DNA from: Ectobacillus polymachus | GTDB lineage: Bacteria > Bacillota > Bacilli > Bacillales > Bacillaceae_G | Assembly (NCBI RefSeq): GCF_048159605.1 | Contig: NZ_JBLREB010000001.1 | Location: forward strand, 1,426,001-1,490,000 | DNA: 64,000 bases | Direction: 5' to 3' | Shown here: piece by piece, positions 8,717 through 17,585 of the stretch | How the letters are laid out: each line of letters begins with the position of its first letter | Position numbering within the stretch: position 1 is the first letter of the stretch | Translations under genes and position numbers: made by a program | The notes under the pieces: generated by a model | What the model was told of the DNA's origin: nothing | Databases searched by the model: none | The model's input: only the letters and a program-made list of their open reading frames with translations

Positions 8717-8944
8717 CACAGCACCTCCATTTTTCATAATACATTAGTTCTTCAGAGATTTCTGTATGTCCTGCCAAAAAAAAAACTCTCTATTATTCAT
8801 TCTATATACAATAACCATTCGAAAATGGTATAATTCTTCTTGTTTTGTTAAAAAAATTTTTTAATGATAATCAGCGCTCATCTTCATATGCAGATGTAAA
8901 TGCTGATCCAAATACGAAACTTTAATAGTAAAGGGGTGTATAGG

Positions 8945-10417
8945 TTGTCCCAAAAAGACACACCATTGTTTTCTGCATTAGTGAAACACAGTAATCAAAA
9001 TCCTATCCAATTTCATATTCCCGGGCATAAAACAGGAAAAGGAATGGATCCACAATTTCGTGAATTTATTGGACATAACGCACTATCAATTGATTTAATT
9101 AATATTGCCCCACTTGACGATCTGCATCATCCAAAAGGAATGATTAAGGAAGCTCAAGATTTAGCAGCGGAAGCATTCGGAGCCGATCATACATTTTTCT
9201 CTGTTCAAGGAACAAGTGGAGCCATTATGACTATGGTTATGAGCGTATGCGGACCTGGAGATAAAATTCTTGTGCCGCGCAACGTTCATAAATCTGTAAT
9301 GTCAGGTGTTATCCTTTCTGGAGCAAAGCCAATATTTATTCATCCAGAAATTGATCCCGTTCTCGGCATTTCTCATGGAATGACAATCACATCAGTAAAG
9401 CATGCATTAGAAGCTCATCCAGATGCAAAAGGATTACTTGTTATAAACCCAACTTATTTTGGATTTGCAGCAGATTTAAAGAAAATTGTTGAGATTTCCC
9501 ATTCCTATAACGTTCCTGTGCTAGTTGATGAAGCACATGGTGTTCATATTCATTTTCATGATAAGTTACCTCTCTCAGCTATGCAAGCAGGAGCAGATAT
9601 GGCTGCAACAAGTGTTCATAAGCTGGGTGGGTCATTAACACAAAGCTCTATTTTAAATGTACGCAAAGGTCTTATAAATATAAAACATGTACAATCCATA
9701 CTAAGTATGCTAACAACAACATCCACTTCTTACATTCTGTTAGCTTCTCTTGATATAGCAAGAAAACGTCTCGCAACAGAAGGTAAAAAATTACTTGACA
9801 AAACCATTTTACTAGCAGAACAGATGCGAAAAGAAATTAATGCGATACAATATTTGTATAGTCCAGGTAAAGAATTACTAGGAACAGACGCAACCTTTGA
9901 CTTTGATCCTACTAAATTAATAATATCTGTCAAAGAATTAGGAATTACAGGACACGATGCAGAGCGGTGGCTTCGTGAACACTATAATATCGAAGTGGAA
10001 TTATCTGACCTCTATAACATTCTTTGTCTCATTACATTTGGAGATTCAGAAGAAGAGGCTGACATTCTTATTAAAGCACTACGAGACCTATCTTCTACTT
10101 TTGGGCATAATGCAGCATCTAGCATTGAAATACGCGTAGAAGTTCCTGAAATTCCTTTATTGGCACTGTCACCTCGTGACGCCTTTTATTCCGAAACAGA
10201 AATAGTGCCATTTGAAGAGGCTGCCGGTCGGATAATCTCTGAATTTGTAATGGTCTATCCTCCTGGAATTCCGATTTTTACTCCAGGTGAAATTATTACT
10301 CAAGAAAACTTAGATTATATTAAAAAGAACTTAGCAGCCGGACTACCTGTCCAAGGTCCAGAAGATGCCGAGTTAAAAACTTTACGTGTGATTAAAGAAT
10401 ATAAGCCTATTTCCTAA
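8945..10417 (+). CDS. speA: Arginine decarboxylase (Orn/Lys/Arg decarboxylase class I)
   Basis: 490 residues from TTG at 8945 (AAAGGGGTG upstream), the same length as B. subtilis SpeA as remembered; an ATG 15 codons earlier lacks a ribosome site. The protein starts SQKDTPLFSALVKHSNQ and shows FHIPGHKTGKG, the PLP-fold AEAFGADHTFFSVQGTSGA, DEAHGVHIHFH, and SVHKLGGSLTQSS containing the Schiff-base lysine. It makes agmatine from arginine, the first step of polyamine synthesis. It is followed by a strong hairpin, then tgl. In B. subtilis speA lies near pdh with the SR1 RNA gene between, as here. Confidence 0.94.
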   Translation: MSQKDTPLFSALVKHSNQNPIQFHIPGHKTGKGMDPQFREFIGHNALSIDLINIAPLDDLHHPKGMIKEAQDLAAEAFGADHTFFSVQGTSGAIMTMVMSVCGPGDKILVPRNVHKSVMSGVILSGAKPIFIHPEIDPVLGISHGMTITSVKHALEAHPDAKGLLVINPTYFGFAADLKKIVEISHSYNVPVLVDEAHGVHIHFHDKLPLSAMQAGADMAATSVHKLGGSLTQSSILNVRKGLINIKHVQSILSMLTTTSTSYILLASLDIARKRLATEGKKLLDKTILLAEQMRKEINAIQYLYSPGKELLGTDATFDFDPTKLIISVKELGITGHDAERWLREHYNIEVELSDLYNILCLITFGDSEEEADILIKALRDLSSTFGHNAASSIEIRVEVPEIPLLALSPRDAFYSETEIVPFEEAAGRIISEFVMVYPPGIPIFTPGEIITQENLDYIKKNLAAGLPVQGPEDAELKTLRVIKEYKPIS

Positions 10418-10446
10418 TTATCATGAATTTCATTACAATCCATATG

Positions 10447-10488
10447 GAGGTAGAGAAACAGATGTACGCTGTTTCTCTACCTCTTTTG
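10447..10488 (+). terminator. Terminator of speA
   Basis: A perfect 15-bp stem GAGGTAGAGAAACAG/CTGTTTCTCTACCTC with a 7-base loop, then TTTTGTTT. Confidence 0.9.
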
Positions 10489-10514
10489 TTTCATCACGAT
10501 ACTTGCACTCCTTT

Positions 10515-10523
10515 CATAGAATA
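10515..10523 (+). promoter_or_regulatory. Candidate sigma-K -10 element of tgl
   Basis: CATAGAATA matches the mother-cell sigma-K -10 pattern CATAnnnTA and lies 31 bases before the chosen tgl start. B. subtilis tgl is known to be sigma-K dependent. The -35 region is not distinctive, so this is an inference from motif and family. Confidence 0.5.
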
Positions 10524-10553
10524 GCAAGAAACAAGATAGGAGTGAAAAAGATC

Positions 10554-11384
10554 ATGATTGTGATAGGACGCCAGGTCGTCCACCCATTTTTAGATAATGA
10601 TCACGAGCCCTTTTTTGAAACAAAACAAGAAATTTTAAAATCATTGACGAGTAATGAAGAAGTATATACTTACGAAACGCTTGATCAACTTTCCTTTGAT
10701 GTGCATCTTAGACTCCATTTAATACTTTCTTCTATTGACTTATCCAGTAGTGGGTTGAGTTTTCGTAGATTCGAACAATCATTTTGTAATGATTTCTTTT
10801 GGAAGCGAACAAAACTGGGGGGCTTTCAACTAAAACCAGGTACACTTGCTTCAGTCGCCATCCGTGATATTTTCACAAATGGAAAGAAGTACGGTACAGA
10901 ATGTGCTACCGCAATTATTATCCTTTTGTATAAATCGCTCTTAGAATGCTTTGATGACAAAACCTTCGATCGTTTATTTTCAAATCTAATTTTATATACA
11001 TGGGATTATGATAAAGATTTAAAAATCATAACAAAAACAGATGGAACTATGGTACAAGGGGATATTATGTATTTTAAAAATCCGCAGGTTAATGGAGCTA
11101 CAATAGAATGGCAAGGAGAAAACGCAGTTTACCTTGGCGATGATTTTTACTACGGACATGGTGTAGGTATAAGTACAAAAGATCAAATTATCCAAACTCT
11201 AAACTTACGTCGAAAACCAGAGGCTTTCCTTTCTGCATACATGACAAATTATATTACAAGAGTTGACACCGCTGATATGAATAAGTATGCCTCGAAATCA
11301 AAAATTGGGGATGATATAAAATTCACTCCAATTCGTGAGAGCATCATTATCGCTACTGCAGGCCACACTACCACAGTTCATTAA
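10554..11384 (+). CDS. tgl: Protein-glutamine gamma-glutamyltransferase (spore transglutaminase)
   Basis: 276 residues from ATG at 10554 (ATAGGAGTG upstream), the exact length I recall for B. cereus Tgl; the longer frame from 10503 would overlap the probable promoter. It begins MIVIGRQVVHPF and has the catalytic cysteine in KYGTECATAI, then YTWDYDKDLKIITKT, FKNPQVNGATIEWQGENAVYLG and YYGHGVGI carrying the other active-site positions (Glu, His). Tgl forms glutamyl-lysine isopeptide bonds that cross-link spore coat proteins in the mother cell. The N-terminal third is clearly diverged from the B. cereus protein as I remember it. Confidence 0.93.
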   Translation: MIVIGRQVVHPFLDNDHEPFFETKQEILKSLTSNEEVYTYETLDQLSFDVHLRLHLILSSIDLSSSGLSFRRFEQSFCNDFFWKRTKLGGFQLKPGTLASVAIRDIFTNGKKYGTECATAIIILLYKSLLECFDDKTFDRLFSNLILYTWDYDKDLKIITKTDGTMVQGDIMYFKNPQVNGATIEWQGENAVYLGDDFYYGHGVGISTKDQIIQTLNLRRKPEAFLSAYMTNYITRVDTADMNKYASKSKIGDDIKFTPIRESIIIATAGHTTTVH

Positions 11385-11463
11385 TAATAGGACTTTCTTT
11401 CTCCTTACTATTAAATATGACTTACCGCATGATAAAGCAAGATCTTCATACTTGTTGCAAACA

Positions 11464-11511
11464 AAAAAGGTACAGGGTATAAATAAAACCTCAACCCTGC
11501 ACCTTTTTTGT
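11464..11511 (-). terminator. Terminator of the SR1-type RNA
   Basis: On the minus strand GGTGCAGGGT pairs with ACCCTGTACC across a 17-base A/T-rich loop, followed by TTTTTTGT. It lies immediately after the SR1P stop codon. Confidence 0.85.
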
Positions 11512-11631
11512 TTATTTTTCTTGGTTATGAGATTCACAATTCGAGCAACAATGACCGTACAATATAGTTACCTTTTCATCTTCAAAATGCTCAATTGTAC
11601 TTTCGCATACTTGACACACGATTGTCCCCAT
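11512..11631 (-). CDS. sr1P: SR1P, GapA-binding peptide
   Basis: 39 residues, ATG preceded by GAGGAGGAAAAAA. It begins MGTIVCQVCESTIEHFEDEK and continues VTILYGHCCSNCES, with two CxxC-like pairs suggesting metal binding; this matches the conserved SR1P peptide family. In B. subtilis SR1P binds GapA and promotes its interaction with RNase J1. rnjA is elsewhere in this window. The peptide is encoded inside the SR1-type RNA. Confidence 0.85.
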   Translation of the reverse strand: MGTIVCQVCESTIEHFEDEKVTILYGHCCSNCESHNQEK

Positions 11632-11665
11632 TTTTTTCCTCCTCACAATTTACAAAATATAGTAT

Positions 11666-11679
11666 TGTAAGCGCTTATC
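11666..11679 (-). promoter_or_regulatory. cre-like (CcpA) site upstream of SR1P
   Basis: The minus strand reads GATAAGCGCTTACA, matching the cre pattern TGWAANCGNTNWCA except at the first two positions. It lies 35-48 bases upstream of the SR1P start, near the expected promoter. B. subtilis SR1 is repressed by CcpN and weakly by CcpA; regulation here is inferred from the motif only. Confidence 0.45.
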
Positions 11680-11894
11680 TTTCTGAGTACATTTTAATAT
11701 GCTATACTAATCGAGTCAATAGTTATTTATTATGACATACTTTTTTATCTCAGACATATGTACTTCTTTAAAATAATTTCTATTTGTCTTACTATATATC
11801 GAGCAAAACGATATAATTTAACCTAAGTATTTGTCAAGAAAATTAGAACAATGATACAATATGTATGTACCAATATGAAATAGGAGGATTTTAC

Positions 11895-12287
11895 ATGCAA
11901 CATGCATTTATTAAACTTGTTCCCAAGTCTGAAAAGCAAGAAATATCGATCCAAGATGTGAAAGATTTATTTACATATTATAAGCAAATTACTGCTAAAA
12001 CAGGTACTCAACTTGCATGGAATTATACTGAAACCGCTTTCCCATATGAAATCATTGATACATCCGAAACAACCATCCATTTAAAGTCAAATCATGATCG
12101 ATATCAGTCTATCTATGTAGGAGTAGACGTAAAGGATGATCAACATTTTATTCAAATTACTCTTCCTGATAGCGCTTCCTACGGAGATAAAGGAAAAGCG
12201 AACGAATTTTGCCGCTTTCTTGCGAAAAAATTACAAGGGGAATTACATTTATTTAATGGCCGAATTATGTACTTTTATAAGCGTTAA
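11895..12287 (+). CDS. DUF1885-like conserved protein
   Basis: 130 residues from ATG at 11895, preceded by TAGGAGGATTTTAC; an ATG ten codons earlier lies before this ribosome site. It is a cytoplasmic alpha/beta protein: MQHAFIKLVPKSEKQEISIQDVKDLFTYYKQITAKTG, then a beta-rich half (YQSIYVGVDVKDDQHFIQITLPDSASYGDKGKANEFCRFLAKKL). Size and pattern suggest the Bacillus family DUF1885; I am not certain. Its stop overlaps by four bases the stop of the convergent gene at 12284. Confidence 0.6.
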   Translation: MQHAFIKLVPKSEKQEISIQDVKDLFTYYKQITAKTGTQLAWNYTETAFPYEIIDTSETTIHLKSNHDRYQSIYVGVDVKDDQHFIQITLPDSASYGDKGKANEFCRFLAKKLQGELHLFNGRIMYFYKR

Positions 12288-12523
12288 ATAAGAGAAAGAA
12301 GCATATATATAGTTAGAAACACCACTACGTTTCTTACGGTTACACGAATGGCTTTCCATCTTTCCCGTAATACGTAATCACCTACAATATATGCTACATA
12401 AAAGAATACGAAGAATAAAAATATTTTAGACCGTAACTTATCACGATGTGAGAGAAATAGAATCACAGAATAACTAAACCATATTAACGTATGGTATATC
12501 TCGACAAGAGTCATTTTTTTCAC
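12284..12523 (-). CDS. Hypothetical two- or three-helix membrane protein
   Basis: 79 residues, GTG start with AGGAG 8 bases upstream (an ATG three codons later is the alternative). Hydrophobic segments lie at about residues 9-24, 34-50 and 63-79, with basic residues between (HRDKLRSK, RERWKAIRVTVR). No family recognised. It overlaps tail-to-tail with the preceding plus-strand gene. Confidence 0.55.
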   Translation of the reverse strand: MKKMTLVEIYHTLIWFSYSVILFLSHRDKLRSKIFLFFVFFYVAYIVGDYVLRERWKAIRVTVRNVVVFLTIYMLLSLI

Positions 12524-12589
12524 ATAATCTTCTCCTAACGTATGCTGGTCCTACCATACTATATGGTTATAAAACATGATTTAGAAGAA

Positions 12590-12623
12590 AAAAAGAAGCA
12601 TCCTGTTGGATGCTTCTTTTTTT
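12590..12623 (-). terminator. Terminator of the pdh operon
   Basis: A 9-bp stem GAAGCATCC/GGATGCTTC with loop TGTT, A-run on one side and T-run on the other, just past the pdhD stop; it works in both directions. Confidence 0.85.
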
Positions 12624-12651
12624 CCTAGCTTAATAAGATTCTACAATTTTC

Positions 12652-14064
12652 TTATTTCACGATGTGAATTGGTGTTCCTAATGCAACTTCTGCTGCTTCC
12701 ATTGTAATTTCACCTAATGTTGGATGAGCATGAATGGTTTGTGCAATATCTTCAGCAGTCATGCCAGCTTCAATTGCTAAGCCAAGCTCAGAGATAATGT
12801 CAGATGCTCCTGCACCTGCAACTTGTGCACCTACAATTAATCCATCTTCTTTACGTGTAATAAGTTCAACGAAGCCTTCTGTGCTATTTAGTGATAAAGC
12901 ACGACCATTAGCCCCAAATGGGAATTTAGCCGTAACAACTTCTAGTCCTTCTGCTTCAGCTTGTTTTTTCGTATATCCAACAGTAGCTAATTCTGGATCA
13001 GTAAAGCATACAGCTGGAATACCAATATAATCAATTTCCGATGGGTGACCACTAATTGCCTCAGCAGCTACCTTACCTTCATAAGATGCTTTATGAGCTA
13101 AAGGAGGACCAGGTACAACGTCACCAATTGCATAAATATTTGGTATATTTGTACGGCATTGTTTATCAATTTCAATTACGCCACGCTCAGAAACTTTAAT
13201 ACCAACCTGCTCTAAACCGATGTCACGCGTATTAGGGCGACGACCTACAGTAACGAGAACATAATCAGCTTCGATAGAATTCATTTCACCTTTTGTTTCA
13301 AAATGAACCGTAACCCCGTCTTCACGTTCCTCTACTGATTTACCAAATGCCTTCGTGAAAATCTTTACATTACCCTTTTTCTTTAGGCCTCTTTTCACAA
13401 TTGCACTCATAGATTTTTCAAAGCCGGATAAAATTTCATCGCCTGCTTCTAAAATTGTAACTTCTGTTCCAAAATTAGCATATGCAGTTCCTAATTCCAT
13501 TCCGATATATCCGCCGCCTATTACAACTAATTTTTTCGGAATTTCAGGTAAGCTTAGCGCACCGGTTGAATCAATTACACGCTTTGAAAATTCAAACCCC
13601 GGAATTTGGATTGGAGTTGATCCTGTAGCTATAATTGCATTTTTAAAGTTATAAGTTTGTGCAGATGTTTCTGTAATGGCACGCAAAGAATTACTATCAA
13701 CAAAAAATGCTGAGCCGCGAATAATTTCTATTTTATTTCCTTTAAGAAGCGTTTCAACGCCGCCTGTTAATTTCTTTACAACACTTTGCTTCCAAGCTTG
13801 AACTTTTGAAAAGTCAACTTTAACATTTTCAGCTGTAATCCCCATGTCGCTTGAATGTACTGCATGTTCATAGCGGTGACCTGCAGAAATAAGAGCCTTA
13901 GAAGGAATACATCCAATATTTAAGCAGACACCACCAATAGCTCCCTTTTCAATAACAGCTACTTTTTGACCAAGCTGTGCTGCACGAATAGCAGCAACAT
14001 ACCCGCCAGGACCAGCGCCAATAACGACTGTATCTAAATCAATGGGAAAATCTCCTACTACCAT
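12652..14064 (-). CDS. pdhD: Dihydrolipoyl dehydrogenase, E3 of pyruvate dehydrogenase
   Basis: 470 residues, start ATG with GGAGG upstream. The FAD dinucleotide fold VVIGAGPGGYVAAIRAAQ, redox-active disulfide GGVCLNIGCIPSK, NAD-binding VVIGGGYIGMELG, second FAD motif YAIGDVVPGP and the active-site HAHPTLGE are all present. E3 reoxidises dihydrolipoamide on E2 and passes electrons to NAD+. It is the last gene of pdhABCD, 5 bases after pdhC, and may also serve the 2-oxoglutarate dehydrogenase complex as in B. subtilis. Confidence 0.96.
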   Translation of the reverse strand: MVVGDFPIDLDTVVIGAGPGGYVAAIRAAQLGQKVAVIEKGAIGGVCLNIGCIPSKALISAGHRYEHAVHSSDMGITAENVKVDFSKVQAWKQSVVKKLTGGVETLLKGNKIEIIRGSAFFVDSNSLRAITETSAQTYNFKNAIIATGSTPIQIPGFEFSKRVIDSTGALSLPEIPKKLVVIGGGYIGMELGTAYANFGTEVTILEAGDEILSGFEKSMSAIVKRGLKKKGNVKIFTKAFGKSVEEREDGVTVHFETKGEMNSIEADYVLVTVGRRPNTRDIGLEQVGIKVSERGVIEIDKQCRTNIPNIYAIGDVVPGPPLAHKASYEGKVAAEAISGHPSEIDYIGIPAVCFTDPELATVGYTKKQAEAEGLEVVTAKFPFGANGRALSLNSTEGFVELITRKEDGLIVGAQVAGAGASDIISELGLAIEAGMTAEDIAQTIHAHPTLGEITMEAAEVALGTPIHIVK

Positions 14065-14069
14065 TTCGA

Positions 14070-15353
14070 TTACGCCTCCATTATGAGTAATTGTGGATCA
14101 TTCAATAGACGTTTTACGTGATTTAATGCTTTTTGAGCTGTTGCACCGTCGATCATACGATGATCAAAACTTAATGATAATGCAAGTACTGGTGCAATTA
14201 CAATTTCACCATTTTTCACAACTGGTTTTTCGCTGATACGACCAATGCCAAGAATGGCAACTTCCGGATGATTAATAACAGGTGTAAACCATTGACCGCC
14301 TGCTGATCCAATATTCGTAATCGTGCAAGATGCACCTTTCATTTCGTTAGAAGCAAGGCGACCTTCACGTGCTTTTACTGCAAGTTCGTTAATTTCGGCT
14401 GAGATAGAGAAAATAGATTTGCGATCTGCATCTTTTACAACTGGAACGAGAAGACCTTTATCCGTATCTGCTGCAATCCCAATGTTATAGTAGTGCTTGT
14501 GAATGATTTCTTCCGTTGCATCATCTAAAGATGTATTTAATATTGGGAATTCACGTAAAGCCGATGTCAATGCTTTTACAACATATGGCAAGTATGTTAG
14601 CTTAATTCCCTTTTCAGCAGCTGCCTCTTTAAATTTCTTACGATGTAAAACAAGATCGGTTACGTCTACTTCGTCCATTAACGTTACGTGAGGTGCCGTT
14701 TGCTTAGAGTGTACCATAGCTTTTGCAATAGCTTTACGGATACCGCTCATTTTTTCACGTGTTTCTAGGTATTGACCAGTTATAACTGATTCTGAACTTG
14801 GCGTTTCTACCTTTTCTTGTACTGCAACTTCAACTTGAATTTCTTCTTGTTTTAATTCAACTTCCTTTTGACCGCCATTTACGAATGTATCAATATCTTC
14901 TTTTTGGATACGTCCATGTTTACCTGTTCCGCTTACTTCATGGATATCGATACCTTTTTCGCGTGCATATTTACGCACAGATGGCATTGCAATAACGCGA
15001 CCATTCTTTTTTGAACTTTCTTCATTCGTACCCTTTTCAGTTGCTTCTTCTTGTTTTGCTGGTTCTTCTGCTTGTGGAGCGGCTTCTTGACCTTTAAAGG
15101 TTAGATTTTCATATCCTGGTGCATCGAATGCAACAAGAACATCCCCTACCACTGCAACTGTACCTTCATTTACAAGAATATCAAGTACCTTGCCCTTTAC
15201 TGGAGAAGGAATTTCTACTACTGATTTATCATTTTGCACTTCAAGAAGAACGTCATCTTCATTCACTTCATCGCCAGGCTTAATAAACCATTTTACGATT
15301 TCACCTTCATGAATACCTTCACCGATATCTGGTAATCTAAATTCGAATGCCAC
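14070..15353 (-). CDS. pdhC: Dihydrolipoamide acetyltransferase, E2 of pyruvate dehydrogenase
   Basis: 427 residues from GTG at 15351-15353: GGGAG lies 9 bases upstream of it but directly abuts the ATG three codons earlier. Domains in order: one lipoyl domain (EVQNDKSVVEIPSP with the lipoylated Lys near residue 42), a Glu/Lys/Ala-rich linker, the peripheral subunit-binding domain (MPSVRKYAREKGIDIHEVSG... near 125-165), a second linker, and the catalytic domain ending with DHRMIDGA, the HxxxDG active site. E2 forms the core of the complex and makes acetyl-CoA. Confidence 0.96.
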   Translation of the reverse strand: MAFEFRLPDIGEGIHEGEIVKWFIKPGDEVNEDDVLLEVQNDKSVVEIPSPVKGKVLDILVNEGTVAVVGDVLVAFDAPGYENLTFKGQEAAPQAEEPAKQEEATEKGTNEESSKKNGRVIAMPSVRKYAREKGIDIHEVSGTGKHGRIQKEDIDTFVNGGQKEVELKQEEIQVEVAVQEKVETPSSESVITGQYLETREKMSGIRKAIAKAMVHSKQTAPHVTLMDEVDVTDLVLHRKKFKEAAAEKGIKLTYLPYVVKALTSALREFPILNTSLDDATEEIIHKHYYNIGIAADTDKGLLVPVVKDADRKSIFSISAEINELAVKAREGRLASNEMKGASCTITNIGSAGGQWFTPVINHPEVAILGIGRISEKPVVKNGEIVIAPVLALSLSFDHRMIDGATAQKALNHVKRLLNDPQLLIMEA

Positions 15354-15438
15354 GGATTTCATCTCCCTGTACTATTTATCGTTTCATAGACTAACGCAAA
15401 AGAAATACATAACTCTATTTCTTTTGCGTCTATGCATG

Positions 15439-16416
15439 TTAGAAATTCATCACTTTTTGAACAGCTTCTACAACGTCTTTATGATTTGGTAACCATACGC
15501 CCTCTGCTTGTGAGAACGGGAATACTGTATCTGCTGCTGCTACGCGAAGAACAGGTGCTTCAAGGCTAAGAATGGCACGTTCATTAATTTCTGCCACTAC
15601 ATTTGCAGCAATACCTGCTTGGCGTTGAGCCTCTTGCACAACGACTACGCGACCTGTTTTTTCAACAGAAGCAATGATTGTTTCTATATCAAGAGGTTGT
15701 ACAGTACGTAAATCGACTACTTCTAGGGAAACACCTTGTTTTTCAAGTTCTTCAGCAGCTTTTAAAGCAGTATGAACCATTGCACCATAAGCGATTACGG
15801 TAACATCTGTTCCTTCTCGTTTTACATCTGCTTTACCTAATTCAATCGTGTATTCTCCTTCAGGTACTTCTTGACGAAATGAACGATACAATTTCATATG
15901 TTCTAAGTAAATAACTGGGTCATTGTCTCGAATAGCAGAGATTAAAAGCCCTTTAGCATCATAAGGGGTAGATGGAATAACGACTTTTAATCCAGGTTGC
16001 TGAGCTACAATGCCTTCTAGGCTATCTGCATGAAGTTCAGGAGTATGAACGCCGCCGCCAAACGGTGAACGAACGGTTATAGGTGCATTCCAACGGCCAC
16101 CCGAACGATAACGCATACGCGCCATTTGACCAGAAATGCTATCTAATACTTCAAATACAAAGCCAAAGAATTGAATTTCAGGAACCGGACGAAAGCCTTG
16201 AAGAGCCAGACCAATAGAAAGACCCCCGATTGCTGATTCTGCAAGCGGTGTATCGAATACGCGTTGTTCCCCGAATTCAGCTTGTAATCCGTCTGTAGCA
16301 CGGAATACACCACCGTTTACCCCAACGTCTTCCCCGAACACTAATACGTTAGGGTCGTTTTTTAATTCGACACGTAACGCATCTGTGATTGCTTGAATCA
16401 TTGTCATTTGCGCCAT
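15439..16416 (-). CDS. pdhB: Pyruvate dehydrogenase E1 beta subunit
   Basis: 325 residues. Motifs of the E1 beta family: VFGEDVGVNGGVFRATDGL, FDTPLAESAIGGLSIGLALQGFRPVPEIQF (cofactor and pyrimidine side of TPP site), GGGVHTPELHADSLEG, and the C-terminal transketolase fold VEKTGRVVVVQEAQRQAG. The gene starts 3 bases after the pdhA stop, and its GGAG lies inside pdhA, so translation is probably coupled. It forms the alpha2-beta2 E1 with PdhA. Confidence 0.96.
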   Translation of the reverse strand: MAQMTMIQAITDALRVELKNDPNVLVFGEDVGVNGGVFRATDGLQAEFGEQRVFDTPLAESAIGGLSIGLALQGFRPVPEIQFFGFVFEVLDSISGQMARMRYRSGGRWNAPITVRSPFGGGVHTPELHADSLEGIVAQQPGLKVVIPSTPYDAKGLLISAIRDNDPVIYLEHMKLYRSFRQEVPEGEYTIELGKADVKREGTDVTVIAYGAMVHTALKAAEELEKQGVSLEVVDLRTVQPLDIETIIASVEKTGRVVVVQEAQRQAGIAANVVAEINERAILSLEAPVLRVAAADTVFPFSQAEGVWLPNHKDVVEAVQKVMNF

Positions 16417-16419
16417 GGC

Positions 16420-17535
16420 TTACTTCGACTCCTTCTCTGTATAAATTTCATATTGCTCCTTCAAGTTGTAAGGTAGCTTTTCATACATAATAGTCATTAA
16501 ATCGGTTACCTTTTGTTTAGGAGCTTGGTCAGCCTTTGCAATAGCTTGTTTAATATCCTCTTTTGCTTGTTCAATCACTTTATTTTCTTGTTCTTCAGAC
16601 CATAGGCCTTTATTTTCAAGGAATTTACGGAAACGAACGATCGGATCCTTTTGTTCCCATTCATTTTCAAGGTCTTTCGTACGATAACGTGTCGGATCAT
16701 CACCAGCCATCGTATGAGGACCATAGCGGAATGTTAATGTTTCAATTAAGGTTGGACCTTCTCCATTAATCGCACGTTCACGTGCAAAATGAGTTGCAGC
16801 ATATACTGCTAATGGATCCATACCGTCTACTTGTATTCCAGGAATACCTACCGCTACTGCCTTTTGTGCAATTGTCTTTGCAGAAGATTGTTTTTCTACT
16901 GGAGTAGAAATGGCAAAACGGTTATTTTGAACAATAAAGATTGCCGGTGCTTTAAATGCACTTGCAAAGTTCATTCCTTCATAGAAATCACCTTGAGATG
17001 CTCCACCATCTCCTGTATATGTTATTGCAACAGATTTTTTGCCACGAAGTTTCATACCAAGTGCCACACCTGCTGCTTGGACAATTTGTGCACCAATAAT
17101 TATTTGTGGAGAAATAGCATTTACATTTTCAGGCATTTGGTTGCCAATATAATGACCACGAGAGAATAAAAACGCTTGATAAAGTGGTAAACCATGCCAA
17201 ATTAATTGTGGTACATCACGGTAACCAGGAAGGACAAAGTCTTCACTTTCAAGCGCAAAATGACTTGCTAATTGAGAAGCCTCTTGACCTGCAGTTGGTG
17301 CATAGAAACCAAGACGGCCTTGTCGGTTTAATGAAATAGAGCGTTGGTCTAATACGCGAGTATAAACCATACGACGCATTAACTCTTTTAATTGATCATC
17401 ACTAAGCTCAGGCATTGCTGCTTCGTTTACAACTTCGCCTTGCTCATTTAAAATTTGCAATGTTTGGAATGTTTCTTCTATTGTTTTAAACTGCTCTTCC
17501 ACATTAAATGGGGACTTTTTTGTATTCGCTCCCAT
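16420..17535 (-). CDS. pdhA: Pyruvate dehydrogenase E1 alpha subunit
   Basis: 371 residues from ATG at 17533-17535, preceded by GAGGAAGAGGTGAACGAA and equal in length to B. subtilis PdhA; the frame extends 16 codons further but that start has no ribosome site. The TPP motif is clear: TYTGDGGASQGDFYEGMNFAS followed by FIVQNNRFAIS (GDG...NN). The phosphorylation-loop-like YGPHTMAGDDPTRYRTKD is also present. First gene of pdhABCD; the upstream region holds cre-like sites. Confidence 0.96.
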   Translation of the reverse strand: MGANTKKSPFNVEEQFKTIEETFQTLQILNEQGEVVNEAAMPELSDDQLKELMRRMVYTRVLDQRSISLNRQGRLGFYAPTAGQEASQLASHFALESEDFVLPGYRDVPQLIWHGLPLYQAFLFSRGHYIGNQMPENVNAISPQIIIGAQIVQAAGVALGMKLRGKKSVAITYTGDGGASQGDFYEGMNFASAFKAPAIFIVQNNRFAISTPVEKQSSAKTIAQKAVAVGIPGIQVDGMDPLAVYAATHFARERAINGEGPTLIETLTFRYGPHTMAGDDPTRYRTKDLENEWEQKDPIVRFRKFLENKGLWSEEQENKVIEQAKEDIKQAIAKADQAPKQKVTDLMTIMYEKLPYNLKEQYEIYTEKESK

Positions 17536-17568
17536 TTCGTTCACCTCTTCCTCTTTTATGAACATTTT

Positions 17569-17582
17569 CTTAAACGCTTTCA
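17569..17582 (-). promoter_or_regulatory. cre-like site at the pdhA leader
   Basis: The minus strand reads TGAAAGCGTTTAAG, 12 of 14 matches to cre TGWAANCGNTNWCA. A TATAAT lies directly upstream at 17583-17588, so the site would cover the transcription start if that -10 is used; no good -35 accompanies it. CcpA control is inferred. Confidence 0.5.
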
Positions 17583-17585
17583 ATT

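Larger units (their letters stand above)
11464..11650 (-). ncRNA. sr1: SR1-type dual-function small RNA (encodes SR1P)
   Basis: A short transcript is implied by a strong Shine-Dalgarno, a 39-codon frame and an immediate terminator, giving roughly 190-200 nt, close to the 205 nt of B. subtilis SR1. In B. subtilis SR1 lies between pdhD and speA; here it sits in the same interval with tgl and a DUF1885 gene added. SR1 also base-pairs with ahrC mRNA in B. subtilis; I could not test that here. The 5' end is an estimate: A/T-rich TACTATATTTTG about 35 bases upstream of the ATG may be the -10 region. Confidence 0.6.
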
